NCBI GenBank assembly: GCA_036186865.1
Contig: AP025048.1
Coordinates: forward strand, 32,414,852 to 32,478,851
DNA: 64,000 nucleotides
Source of the DNA: Eustoma russellianum
Lineage: Eukaryota; Streptophyta; Magnoliopsida; Gentianales; Gentianaceae
Direction of reading: 5' to 3'
Numbering within the stretch: position 1 is the stretch's first letter; each line of letters begins with the position of its first letter. Below the pieces are notes generated by a model. It was not told the origin of the DNA. It was given only the letters and a program-made list of their open reading frames with translations, and did not search any database. The translations under genes were made by a program, and so were the position numbers. Positions 23,462 to 34,463 of the stretch are shown here, in pieces.

Positions 23462-24388
23462 TGTTGAGAAATATGTTTGGATAATTTTCAAGGTCATGAT
23501 TTTAAGTGGTGGATACTTAAAAATGTCACACATATTCTTATAAATGATTAAGAGTTGAAAAAGTTAAGAAAAATGACATCGATCTCTCAGATTTTTGCAC
23601 TTCGATCGATCAATGTAGGGCAGAGACAAACTCTGAAACTCACTGTGAGACATCGATCTCTGAAGCTGAGGCACTTCGATCGATCGATGTCTAGGGTTTT
23701 AGAAATATGTATCTAAAATGTGATAAGATGTTTGTTTTCATTTGTACGTGATTTATATATGTTCATTATGTCGATATTATGTGTTTTTGACAATTACAAA
23801 TGATTTGTGACTAATGTGCCTTGGAAGTTTCTATAACTTACCAAAAAAAGATAAATTGGTATTTTTGAGTTTTGTAGGAATATGATATGGTGCAAATACT
23901 TCAAGGACTTATTCTCATCTTATTTATTATGACAAAGGTGTTAATATATTCATTTTTGACCATCGGGGTCATTTCTGGAGTTTTCTCACACCAGGGGCAT
24001 TTTGGTCATTTTACCCCTGAAGGGTGTTTTTGGTATTTTTACTCAAGGAATCTCTTGAGTATATTCTTATCTTCATTCTGGAGTTAATTTATGATTATTT
24101 TGAAGATTATATGGTGGTTTTATATTATTTTTCTCAAATGATGATATTATCGACGGTAGCGGGATATGTGACGGGTTATGATGTCACATTCTATTTCTTT
24201 CTTGAATACCTTCTTCTATATGTTATTAGAGTATATTTATCGTCATATTTCAGAGAATTTAAAGGTATTCAAGGTGTGAAAATGATCACTACATACATGA
24301 AGAAATAGTGAGAATTTTGGTGTTATATTTTGACATAATCTTGTCAACTATTATTTGTTGATTTTTTCTTCAAAAATCTGAGTTGATA

Positions 24389-24463
24389 TATACATATATA
24401 TATATATACATATATATATATACATATATATATACACATATATATATACACATATATATATAC

Positions 24464-24509
<46 letters not shown>
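24389..24509. repeat. (TA)n / TACATA microsatellite in 3' LTR
   Basis: About 120 bp of alternating TA with CA interruptions. The 5' LTR has only a short TACATATATGC at the same place (about 16147-16157), so the expansion happened after insertion. Confidence 0.9.
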
Positions 24510-24512
<3 letters not shown>

Positions 24513-24947
24513 AGCCTCCAAACGTGTATTAACAGGTTGAAATGATGGTGTACTCATTTTATGGCTTGGTGACAAGTGGACAAATCAAAAAGAAGCTAGT
24601 TGGCAAAAGTTGTCAACTTGGACGTTTCAAATTAGTAGCCAACGGCTACTAACTCTATTTTTGGAGCTGATTTTGTTTGAATTGTTCAACTCCCACATGT
24701 CTATTATCTTGCCAAGGAGTTATGGAGATAGTGGAGTTGTTATGCTTTTTTACCCCACTACATTATCTTCAACATTTTCAAGACAAAATATAGTAAAAAA
24801 TTCGGCCAAGGTGGACTAATTATGTTGCTTCACTTTGCCAAGTGTACAAGATGATTCTGTGACCAACCAATGATGTGAAGACACTTAAGCATTGATGATG
24901 AAGATGGTGACACATAAGAGCTTTTATCTTCAATGCTCAACTCACAC

Positions 24948-24955
24948 TATAAATA
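24948..24955 (+). promoter_or_regulatory. TATA box of SIRE-like 1 3' LTR
   Basis: CACTATAAATAGGAGG, a good plant TATA box, lies about 1.1 kb before the LTR end. The same site in the 5' LTR reads CACTAGAAATAGAAGG. The 3' copy could therefore fire outward into 26032 onward while the 5' copy is weakened. Confidence 0.6.
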
Positions 24956-26036
24956 GGAGGCAAAGGTGAAGAAGAAGAACACACACTCGAAAGCAATAGT
25001 TGAATTGTCTTGCTATCTTCTTGTTGTCATTCTTGTTTCATTCTTTGTAGCCAAGGTGATCTTGTAATATTTGTTGTAGAGATATAAGCCTCTTGTGTTT
25101 CAGTTGTAAGATTGATTAGTCAAATCTATAAGGCTATATCAATAGGTGATAGAGGTGTTGCAACCAAGAGTTGCATAGAGGTGTTCATCCAAGTCTTCAA
25201 TAGGGTTGTTGTTTAACCCAAGGATCAAGCTTGGATCTTGTTGTAATTTGGTCCATACCATAGTAAAATCCAAGGAAAGGTGTTCTTTGGGACTGGAGTA
25301 GGTCACATTGACTGAACCAAGATAAATTCTCGGTGTTCTTGTCTTTTTCTACCTTTCTGTTATCTGCCTGTTTTTCGCTGCAGTTTTAATCCAACTTCTT
25401 ACGTTTTGAAAAATAGTTAAACACTTTCAAAATTCGTGATTTTTGGTAAAGTTATACTTCAGACTGTTCTGTTTCATTTTCAACAATAATCACTTGATTT
25501 GAGCAAGGGAAAATTAGTCTTTCAGTCATTGCAAGATAACTGCCCCAATCTGGCTGCAATCTGACAAGTTTTGAGGAAATTTGAATTCTGTTTTAACAAA
25601 GAATTTTTTAAGGTCAAGTCCTTTTGGAAACATAAACTAGACATTCCAAGGAGTGTTTTTACATAAAGATCAACCTTTGTGGTTCAGTATTGAAAGAGAA
25701 ACACGTTTTCCAATTTCAGCAACATTTTGTCCAGTTCTGGCCAGATTGACCATCCGAATCTTTTTATTTGTTTGAAGTGTCAAACGATCTTATTTTTATC
25801 TGATTTTTGGATGGAAAATTTTCAAGACATTGAGGTTAAGTTCTGGAAATTTTCATTATTTTTGGAGTTGTGTACACTAATTTTTGAATTTTTCAAAACT
25901 GGGTTCTGAATCTGTGGTGGTCTCAGATTCTGTTTTCAAAGGGGTTTTTAATCAAGGTAATAGTGTAATTTTTGCTAACCACTTTTCACCCTTCTCTCTA
26001 GTTGTGTTTATTGCAGGTGCACGATCCAATAGTCTA

Positions 26037-27024
26037 GGAACTAATTTACTATCTATACTACCATGTCAGCTGTTCGAATGTACATATTGTGTTCATATGC
26101 AACTCATAACAGAAATAAGTTAGATCACCAATGTTAGATGTATATTCCCTGGTTATTCAGGCAGTCGAAAGTGTTATAAATGTTACTGTCCTGTTACTAA
26201 GAGAATGCATGTAAGCTTGGATGTTACATTTGATTATGATAGAGCTTACTACTCAAAGCAACATGGGGATCATAATAATTTATCTATATCTGATAGTTAC
26301 TGCAATCGATATTGTTAGAACACCTTTGATAACTTCTAAAACACAAATCGAATAGACTAATCAAGAATTACTAGGAGCCGATCAGAGTTTTAATGAGGAG
26401 CCGACGACCAGAGTAAATTCATATATCACAAAATTCTACAATAGAAGAAATTCAATATTAAACTCAACCGGAGTAATAAAAACTATTATTGGTCCAGAAT
26501 CAGATGTGGATCATAGGCATATTGCTCTGAGAAATGTAAGAGAATGTAGGAACCTTTCCTACCCATTATATAATATTCTAGCACATAGAAAACTTAATCC
26601 ACACTATAAGATTTTCATCAGTGACATAGATTCTGAGACTATACCAGAGAATATTCAGGAAGCTCTAGGAAAACCTCATTTGAAACTAGTTGTGGAAGAG
26701 GAAATCAATGCCTTAATTATGAAGAAAACATGGGAAGTTGTTCCTACCACTCCAGGGATGAGACCGGTAGGATGTAAGTGGGTAATCTTCATTAAGTATA
26801 ATACAGATGATCAATGGGTACAAGGAAAGGTTGGTTGATAAAGGATTTATTCAAATCTTTGGTCTAGACTATCAAGAGATGTTTGCACTATTGCTAAGTT
26901 GAATATTGTGAGAATTATGTTTTCTATTGCTGTAAACCTAAACTGGCCCTCTACTATAGTTAGGCATTAAAAATATATTTCTGAATAGTGATCTAAAGGA
27001 GGAAGTATCTATGGAATGGTTGGA
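26037..27024 (+). pseudogene. Copia integrase C-terminus and reverse transcriptase (continuation of 12408 element)
   Basis: QLFECTYCVHM then a frame break, then CIFPGYSGSRKCYKCYCPV and RMHVSLDVTFDYDRAYYS, the copia integrase C-terminal motifs, at about 26070-26280. These follow logically from FKTPRQALW at 15115. 26506-26838 gives the RT start: LVVEEEINALIMKKTWEVVP, VGCKWVIFIKYN. Frameshifted pieces after 26838 read VDKGFIQIFGLDYQEMFA and FSIAVNLNW, up to DLKEEVSME near 27020. The YVDD part and RNase H are missing, so the element was truncated here. Confidence 0.8.
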
Positions 27025-27504
27025 CAACATATCAGCATATCAAAATTTGATTTGAGATCTTCAACATCTTAAATACGAGAAGCACTGAAAAATATGCGAC
27101 CACATCTACAGAACAAGGGAAACAACGTATCAGATCAATCGCTCTTGTTGAAAAATATGACAAAATATTGTAACCAAATACAAGAAAATAAAGAGCAAAT
27201 AAAAAAGAAATAATCGAGACGTAATAATGTTACTATCTTCAAAAAGCAAAATTGTCTCCACTAGTTGACCAAGGTGAACAGCAAGACAAATGCCTTCCAG
27301 GATATAAAGGCTTTTTTTTTGTTTACTCTACAAAAATAAGATGAAGTTGTGTATTAAAATGTTTAGTATCAAAGATTGAAGAAGATCGAAGAAAAAGAAA
27401 TCATGCAGGTTTTTTTACAAGAGTATATGACGAGTTCTCTTTCAAGAAGTGTCTTTTCAAAACCTTTGGTTGTTGTATTTATAGACTCCAAAAACAAGAA
27501 AGAA
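27025..27504. other. Unassigned stretch before SIRE-like 2
   Basis: No gene motif. TGTTGAAAAATATGAC at 27157 begins an A-rich stretch that resembles a copia LTR start, and TTTATAGACTCC at 27478 resembles a TATA box, but no partner repeat or primer site was found. The stretch continues on the other side of the SIRE-like insertion at 37109. Confidence 0.3.
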
Positions 27505-27509
27505 GTTAA

Positions 27510-27866
27510 TGTAGAGAAAAAGGGGTTTGAGTGATTTCAAAATACATAATTTAAATGTGTTACAAAGAAATGCATGACATATTTTATGACATGACATGCG
27601 CTTGCATAAAACTTGCCTTATATAGTTCATATATAATGTTTTCGTACTAACGAGCCATGAAGCTTTAAATCTTACATCAAATGGCAAACATTTGTTGTGT
27701 TTGAACTATTTTCAGGTGCCACCATTAATGAACTAAACTAGTTCATTAAGTGAAGTACTTAGTTAATTAAACTAAGTAGTTCATTAGAGGAAGCCACATT
27801 TGAAAAAGGCACAAAGACAACAAGTTGAAGAAAGGAAAGTCTTCCCTCTCCACCCACACGCCATTC

Positions 27867-27908
<42 letters not shown>

Positions 27909-28698
27909 TTAGATTTTTTTGAAAAAGGCACATACACATATATTCTTACGTACTACCGACACGTTATATGTTTTACGTACGTACGTTAACGTCACACCAC
28001 TATACTTAACTCATATTTATGAGTATATTCAGGTCTTATATCATATTATATAAATCATGGTGATGAAAAATTCACTACGACACGTTAAAAGGTTCTAAAC
28101 CGAAAGTTGTCGTATCGGGCGAATACCGAAACTTCGCCAACGTGTCACGTACTTGCCATAAATAGATGTCCAGCCCCTACACTTCAAAAATGGCCACAAG
28201 TTTCGTGGCTTACATGGTATGTGCAGCCATAAAATCATTCCATGTTGGCACACAAAAATCACCCTCAATTAAGGCCAAATTGTTGAAATTCCAAAATTCA
28301 ATTTTGACACATGTTTTAGGCGCCACTTTAAGATCAGCTAAGTGCTGAATATTAAAGTTTAATTTATGTATATTATGTGTAACATAATATATATAACATG
28401 CTCAAAAAGTTGGAATTTAGTTAGAGAAAAATCGGATAATCAATAAACGTCGAAAATTCGGTTTTCTATGAACACGACACATGGAACATTTTTGGGAAGG
28501 CATATAACATGTATCTAGACAATTTTTACATATTCCATACATTTTAAAGTGTTCTAGAAAATTCAATTAAGGGCTGATTGGAATATACCTTAATTGGTTT
28601 TTTGGTTTAAAACTATTTTAAAAACCACATTTTCTGCATCCACTATTCAACCCCCCCTTCTATTGGTGCCTTGCAGATCCTACATGTGGTATCAGAGC
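27510..28698 (+). repeat. 5' LTR (27510-28684, internally deleted) and primer site of SIRE-like 2
   Basis: 1175 bp. It matches the 3' LTR from its start to GGAATATACC (about 28581; 35150 in the 3' LTR), then jumps to GGTTTAAAACTATTTT (about 28604; 37015). Roughly 1.87 kb is missing, including the palindromes and the likely promoter region. Primer site TGGTATCAGAGC follows the LTR after two bases. It has its own (AT)n run at 27868-27903. Confidence 0.92.
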
Positions 28699-28740
28699 GC
28701 AGAAACACTCACATCAAAAGGATCCAACGATCTAAGGGAG

Positions 28741-30668
28741 ATGGCAACCACAAACTTCAAAACCGAACAAGAAGGTATGTCCAGTTAAAGGCCTCCTCTC
28801 TTTGACGGTGAGTCTTTCATTCAATGGAAGTTAAGAATGAAAATTTTTCTTATGGCAATTGATATTGATCTTTGGTCAATTATAGAAGATGGTCCATTTG
28901 TTCCATCAAAATTATCCACTGTAGATGGAGTCACACTAGAGGTCGTTAAGCCTAGACAAGAGTATACTAGTGAGGATAAAAAGAGACTAAGCATGAACGC
29001 TAGGGCTATGCAGTTACTTTTAAATGGACTAAGTAAAAGTGAATCTAGCTATGTTTCAAATTGTTCTAGTGCTCAAGAAATGTGGAGAATTCTAGAAATG
29101 AAACACGAAGGCACTAATCAAGTAAAAGAGTCCAAGATTAACATGCTTATGTCCACACTCGAGTCATTTAAATTATTGCCAAATGAATCTATCGTTGTTA
29201 TGGATCTTCGCTTGACTAATATTTATAATTCCCTTGAGTCTCTTGGCAAAGCCTTACTATGCAGGAAAAGGTACAAAAGGTCTTGCGAAGCCTTCCATCC
29301 GAATGGGACCCTAAAGTAACGGCAATAGAAGAAAGCAAAGAAACTAAGTCAATTAAGATGGAAGAATTGATTGGATCACTTAAGGTTTATGAGAACAAAC
29401 TCACCATAAGGAAATCGGAATCATCAAAACTAGGTAAAGCTATTTCATTTAAATCAAATGAATACGTCTCTACTTCTTCCGATCACATAGATGATAGTGA
29501 TTCTGAAACAGATAATGATGACTTAATTTTATTGGCTAAAGGATTAAGAAAATTCATGAGAAAGTTGTTTAGAAACAAAACTAAGCCACTTCGACTAAAA
29601 GAAATAAGAACAAGACAAACGACAAGGATGTTAAATGTTATGAATATGGTAAACTTGGACATCTATCATATGACTGCCCTAATAAGGACAAGCAAACAAA
29701 CAAATACCCTGACAAGGATCGGAACAAGAATAAACTCGTCTCAGAACCTAAGCAAAGGAAACGAGCTCTCAAAGCCTCCACTTGGAGTGATACATCGGAT
29801 TCCGAGACTGAAACAGAAGAGGAGACTGCACAAGTATGCTTTGTGTCCAAAGCATCAAACGAGGTATCATCTGACTCTGATTCTGACTCTGAGCCTTCTT
29901 ATGATGATCTTTTTAGTCAGTACTTAAAATTGCATAAATTCACTAAGACTCTCGCGAAAGAAAAGAAGCGATTAATTGAAGACAAGAAACTGTTAGAATC
30001 TTCTAACGAGAATCTTGTCGCTCAATTAAACGATTCAAAAGAAGAGTCGTCATGCATCATTAATGCATTAAAGACAGAGATCTCATCATTGACCACACAA
30101 AATAGTGAAATGAAATCCGAGATTTCAAATTTGAAATCAAGGAATAGACTTAGAGAAAATGATGAAACAGTTTGATACAGGATCTAACATGCTAGATCGT
30201 ATTATTTTATCACAAAAGCATGATAGTGATAAAACCGGATTAGGATACATTGAAACAAATGAAGTATCCATTAAACCAACCAAGTTTGTAGTGTCTAAGA
30301 AAGCAGACACTCCAAAACCAAATACGGCGTCTAAGATGACGCAAAGACCCCCTCTCCCCTCATCTTGTCATACTTCTTCTTCATATCATGAGAAATACAA
30401 TTTTGTGCCATATAGATATGAGAAGAAACAAGTCATGCATACACGACATTCATTTCATCCATCTAGATCACGCACTACGCACTCTAACACAAGGACATAT
30501 CAAAAACGTCCTACATATAATGCGTATAAAGGAGTTCTTGGCCAAAGGCCCAAAGTGCATTCACCACATGTCTACTACATTGCACCTTCACCTACATTCT
30601 TGCCATTTACTAGACCAAGAAGGATCACCCAAGCATGGGTACCGAAAGGTACTTTTACTAAGAGGTGA
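28741..30668 (+). pseudogene. SIRE-like 2 gag, with a nonsense codon and frameshifts
   Basis: ATG at 28741 starts MATTNFKTEQEGMSS, then an in-frame TAA (28786-28788) where SIRE-like 1 has Gln, then RPPLFDGESFIQWKLRMK. Capsid motifs run to about 29260, where the frame shifts (KVQKVLRSLPSEWDPKVTAI). A further shift near 29590 moves the zinc knuckle into another frame; it reads CYEYGKLGHLSYDC, so its second Cys is Tyr. The acidic part (SDSDSDSEPSYDD) and coiled coil (29900-30150) follow, then SNMLDRIILSQKHDSDKTGLG and a basic Tyr/His-rich tail ending WVPKGTFTKR at 30668. Confidence 0.88.
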
Positions 30669-30760
30669 ATAACTAACTCGCAAGGACCCAAAATTAAAAG
30701 GGTACCTAAATCATTCTCGTACATAGCAGGGAACCCACACATCAAAAGATACATAAATCA

Positions 30761-32121
30761 AATGGTTCCTTGACAGTGGTTGCTCGAGGCACATGACGGG
30801 TGACCCGAGCCTATTCACGAAATTAAAGAAGGTCACAAAAGGTGGATTCGTGACCTTTGGAGACAACAATGAAGGCAAGATCATCAGAAAAGGTACAATT
30901 GGAAACCCAAGCACCCTTCAAATCTCCAACGTCTTTTTGGTAAGCAACTTATCTTATAATCTTCTTAGCATTTCACAATTTATTGATAATGGTTTCAATG
31001 TGTGCTTTACTCATCCCTATTGCAATATCATAAATAAAAATGGAGAAGTAGTGTTAAAAGGAAAATGGGAAGGAAACATCTTTACGCTTTCTATGGATGG
31101 TACGTTAGACGCTAAGGTTAAGTGATTCATGTCAAATGAACCTAACGTAAATTTGTGGCATAGACGTTTAGGACATATTGGCATTTCTACACTAGAAAAA
31201 CTCCAACGAAAGAACCTAATACGAGGATTGCCTACACTTGATTTCGACCACTTTCACTTGTGTGAATCTTGTATAAAAGGCAAACAAACACGCGAGTCTC
31301 TTAAACCTAAAAATGAAATAAGCACGACTAGAGTTTTAGAATTATTACACATCGATTTGTTTGGTCCTAGTCGCATTACGAGTCTTGGTGGACGTCACTA
31401 TGCTTGTGTGATTGTTGATGACTTTTCTCGTTATACTTGGACTTTGTTTCTTGCACATAAGGATGATAGTGTCATTGAAATTTCGAAACTAATAAAACAG
31501 CTTGAAAATCAATATGTGTTTAATGTGAAAAGGATAAGAAGTGATAGAGGCGATGAATTTAAAAACAAGGACATGATTTCATTTTGCGAAGAAAAAGGGA
31601 TTAAACACGAGTTTTCACCACCTAGAACTCCACAATTAAATGGAGTAGTAGAAAGAAAGAATAGGACATTACAAGAAATTGCTAGAACTATGTTGTGCGA
31701 AAATAAATTGCCTAGATTTTTGTGGGCGGAAGCCGTAAACTATGCATGCTACATAGTAAATCGCTTGTCCATTAGAAAGAAAATAAATAAGACGCCTTAT
31801 GAGATATTAAATGATCGCATGCCTAAAATTGACTATTTTCGTTTGTTTGGATGCAAGTGCTTTGTTTTAAATACAAAAGACAATCTAGATAAATTTGAAT
31901 CTAAATCAATTGAATGCATCTTTGTTGGGTATTCTGTAAATTCAAAAACATATAGGTGTTATGATCCTCTCACTAGACAAATTATAGAATCTATTCATGT
32001 GAAGTTTAATGAATTTTGTCAGATTGATAAAGATAAAGAATATGATGATGATTTTGAATTGAAACCCATGTTGAATGATGTTGATGGCACTTTGATATGC
32101 ATGAAATGCATGATACACTAG
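30761..32121 (+). pseudogene. SIRE-like 2 protease and integrase (integrase core intact)
   Basis: WFLDSGCSRHMTGDPSLF (about 30764) is the aspartic protease site. A TGA at 31123-31125 replaces a codon just before integrase; the frame resumes at 31129. Integrase 31129-32121 is open: LWHRRLGHIG and CESCIKGK (HHCC zinc site), LLHIDLFGPSR (Asp), IRSDRGDEFKN (Asp) and PQLNGVVERKNRT (Glu), so the DDE triad is complete. It ends in a frame break around 32100. Without the TGA and frame break the enzyme would look functional, unlike its counterpart in SIRE-like 1. Confidence 0.9.
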
Positions 32122-33856
32122 AAATGCATGATCACTTAGAAATGCATGAGAACATAGAAAATAATCAACCAAGATTGCATAGAGATCACCCACATGATCT
32201 CATTATAGGCGACATCACTCGCGGTGTGCGACCACATAGAAGAATAAATCCGGATGAAATAAATCAATTTCATGCCATGATTTCCGAAATTGAACCTAAA
32301 AATGTGCATGATGCTTTGAGTGATTCTTCTTGGATTGATGCTATGCATGACGAACTTAATCAATTTGTTAGAAATGACGTATGGGATTTAGCGCCACGAC
32401 CACAAGATAAGACCATAATAGGCACAAAGCGGGTGTTCAGAAATAAAATGAATGAAGAAGGAAAAGTTGTTAGAAATAAAGCTAGACTTGTAGCACAAGG
32501 CTATAATCAAGAAGAAGGAATTGATTATGATGAAACATTTGCACCCGTAGCACTTTTAGAAGCTATACGACTTTTACTTGCCATTGCTTGCATGAAAGAT
32601 TTTAAACTTTATCAAATGGACGTGAAAAGTGCATTCTTAAATGGATTTATACAAGAAGAGGTATACGTGAAACAACCACCCAGTTTTGAAGATTTGAAAC
32701 CTTCCGATCACGTGTACAAACTAAAGAAGGCACTATACAAACTAAAGCAAGCACCTAGAGCGTGGTATGATCGTTTTGCTACTTTCCTATTAGAAAATGG
32801 TTTTAAAAGAGGCACTATAGATAGTACATTATTTTTAAAACAAGATAAATCGGATTTACTTATTATTCAAATTTACGTTGATGACATCATTTTTGGCTCC
32901 ACTTCTCATAAACTTCTTGAAGATTTTGAAAATTGCATGAAAAATCCGAATTTGAAATGTCTATGGTTGGCGAATTGAACTACTTTCTTGGCTTGCAGAT
33001 TAAACAAACGAGTAAAGGCATCCATATAACCCAAGCTAAATATATAAATGATATGATTAAAAAGTTCAATTTTGAAAATTTAAAACAATCCCCCACCCCT
33101 ATGATTGTCCCTACAAAATTAGATAAAGATGAACATGGTAAGGATTTTGATAATGCTTTATATAGATCTATGATTGGCTCTTTATTATATCTTACTGCTA
33201 GTAGGCCTGACATCATGTTCAGTGTATGTATGTGTGTACGTTTTCAAAGTCAACCTAAGGTGTCTCACTATAATACGGTAAAAAGAATATTTCGCTATAT
33301 TAAGCACACACCCACCTTAGGCATTTGGTATTATAAAGATTGTGAATTTAACTTACATGCCTATACTATTGCAGATTATGGTGGTTGTAAAATAGATAGG
33401 AAAAGCACGAGTGGCACTTGCCAATTTATAGGAAATTCACTTATTTCATGGTTTTCCAAAAAACAAGCAAGCGTAGCTTTATCCACTACTGAAGCTGAGT
33501 ACATGGCACTTAGTCTTTGTTGCACACAATTACTATGGATAAAACAACAACTTTCTGACTTTGGAATTACGGTAAATAAGATTCCTATATATTGTGATAG
33601 TATGAGCGCCATCAACCTATCTAAGAACCTCGTACTACACTCTAAGGCCAAGCATATAGAACTACGTTATTATTTTCTTCGTGATCACGTAAATAATGGT
33701 GATATTGTCATAGATCACGTACGCACAGAGGCACAAGTAGCAGATATCTTCACTAAAGCCTTAAATCAAGCCACGTACGAAAATCTTCGTTCTAAATTAG
33801 ACATGATTTTTGCTGATTTGATTTTATTATCTTTCCATATTTACATGCATTTTTGA
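32097..33856 (+). pseudogene. SIRE-like 2 reverse transcriptase and RNase H, one frameshift
   Basis: 32097-32978: a Met/His-rich linker, HPHDLIIGDITRGVRP, then RT with ARLVAQGYNQEEGIDYDE, YQMDVKSAFLNGFI (Asp) and IYVDDIIFGST (intact YVDD, 32874-32885). One Trp common to the family is Arg here (GTKRVFRNK). A frameshift near 32935 moves into 32933-33856: FEMSMVGELNYFLGLQIKQ, ADYGGCKIDRKSTSGTCQF, ALSTTEAEYMALSLCC, IYCDSMSAINLSKN and AQVADIFTKALNQ. RNase H looks complete and ends at TGA 33854-33856. Confidence 0.92.
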
Positions 33857-34042
33857 TTGACTTTCCAAAATAAAGGGGGAGAGAATGCATGATTTAAGGG
33901 GGAGAGAGAGAAATTGATTGCATAAATCAAGGGGGAGCGGATTTGAAATTCAAAATTTGAAGTTATGCACGATTGAAGGGGGAGCGATAAGATTTAAATC
34001 ATGAATGTAGGTTATTTTGAAAATCATTAAAAGAGGGAGATT
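33857..34042 (+). other. Five purine tracts before the 3' LTR of SIRE-like 2
   Basis: Tracts: AAGGGGGAGAGA (33873), AAGGGGGAGAGAGAG (33896-33910), AAGGGGGAGCG (33929), AAGGGGGAGCG (33976) and AAAGAGGGAGA (34031-34041), the last touching the LTR. The repeated unit looks duplicated rather than random. Confidence 0.85.
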
Positions 34043-34395
34043 GTAGAGAAAAAGGGGTTTGAGTGATTTCAAAATACATGATTTAAACGTGTTACAAAGA
34101 AATGCATGACATATTTTATGACATGACACGCGCTTGCATAAAACTTGCCTTATATAGTTCATATATAATGTTGTCGTACTAACGAGCCATGAAGCTTTAA
34201 ATCTTACATCAAATGGAAAACATTTGTTGTGTTTGAACTATTTTCAGGTGCCACCATTAATTAACTAAACTAGTTCATTAAGTGAAGTACTTAGTTAATT
34301 AAACTAAGTAGTTCATTAAAGGAAGCCACATTTGGAAAAGGCACAAAGACAACAAGTTGAAGAAAGGAAAGTCTTCCCTCTCCACCCACACGCCA

Positions 34396-34463
<68 letters not shown>

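Larger units (their letters stand above)
15116..26031 (+). mobile_element. SIRE/Maximus-like Ty1/copia element (SIRE-like 1), inactive
   Basis: Long LTRs (15116-17576 and 23462-26031), primer site TGGTATCAGAGC (17579-17590), a large gag with coiled coil, protease DSGCSRHMTS, integrase, reverse transcriptase and RNase H. The protein style (CQFIGxxLISW, ALSTTEAEY, EFEMSMVGELNYFLGLQIKQ) and LTR size fit the SIRE/Maximus lineage. No env-like gene is found between RNase H and the 3' LTR. The flanks GTTCA (15111-15115) and GTCTA (26032-26036) match at 3 of 5 bases and could be a decayed target duplication. The 3' LTR seems to end in TA instead of CA. Confidence 0.88.
23462..26031 (+). repeat. 3' LTR of SIRE-like 1
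   Basis: 2570 bp, TGTTGAGAAATATG to about GATCCAATA. Matches 15116-17576 over its length. Differences: one fewer minisatellite unit, a long TA microsatellite (24389-24509), an extra ~115 bp near 25150-25265, and an intact TATAAATA. The TA end in place of CA is read from alignment with the 5' LTR end. Confidence 0.88.
12408..27024 (+). mobile_element. Degenerate Ty1/copia element, split by the SIRE-like element at 15116-26031
   Basis: A 5' LTR, primer site and gag-protease-integrase relics run to 15115. The same polyprotein resumes at 26037 with the integrase C-terminus and reverse transcriptase, so the 10.9-kb SIRE-like element landed in the integrase gene. The element is cut off in the reverse transcriptase near 27024. 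No RNase H, purine tract or second LTR is seen. Many stops and frameshifts mark it as old. Confidence 0.8.

Noticed and set aside
24351..24575. Open frames over TA/CA repeats rich in Ile and Tyr (also 34291-34607, 42289-42558, 51597-51953, 57726-57941).
   Set aside because: They are translations of microsatellites, open only because TA/CA repeats lack stops in some frames.
27157..27509. LTR start suggested by TGTTGAAAAATATGAC.
   Set aside because: No second copy, primer site or purine tract supports it.
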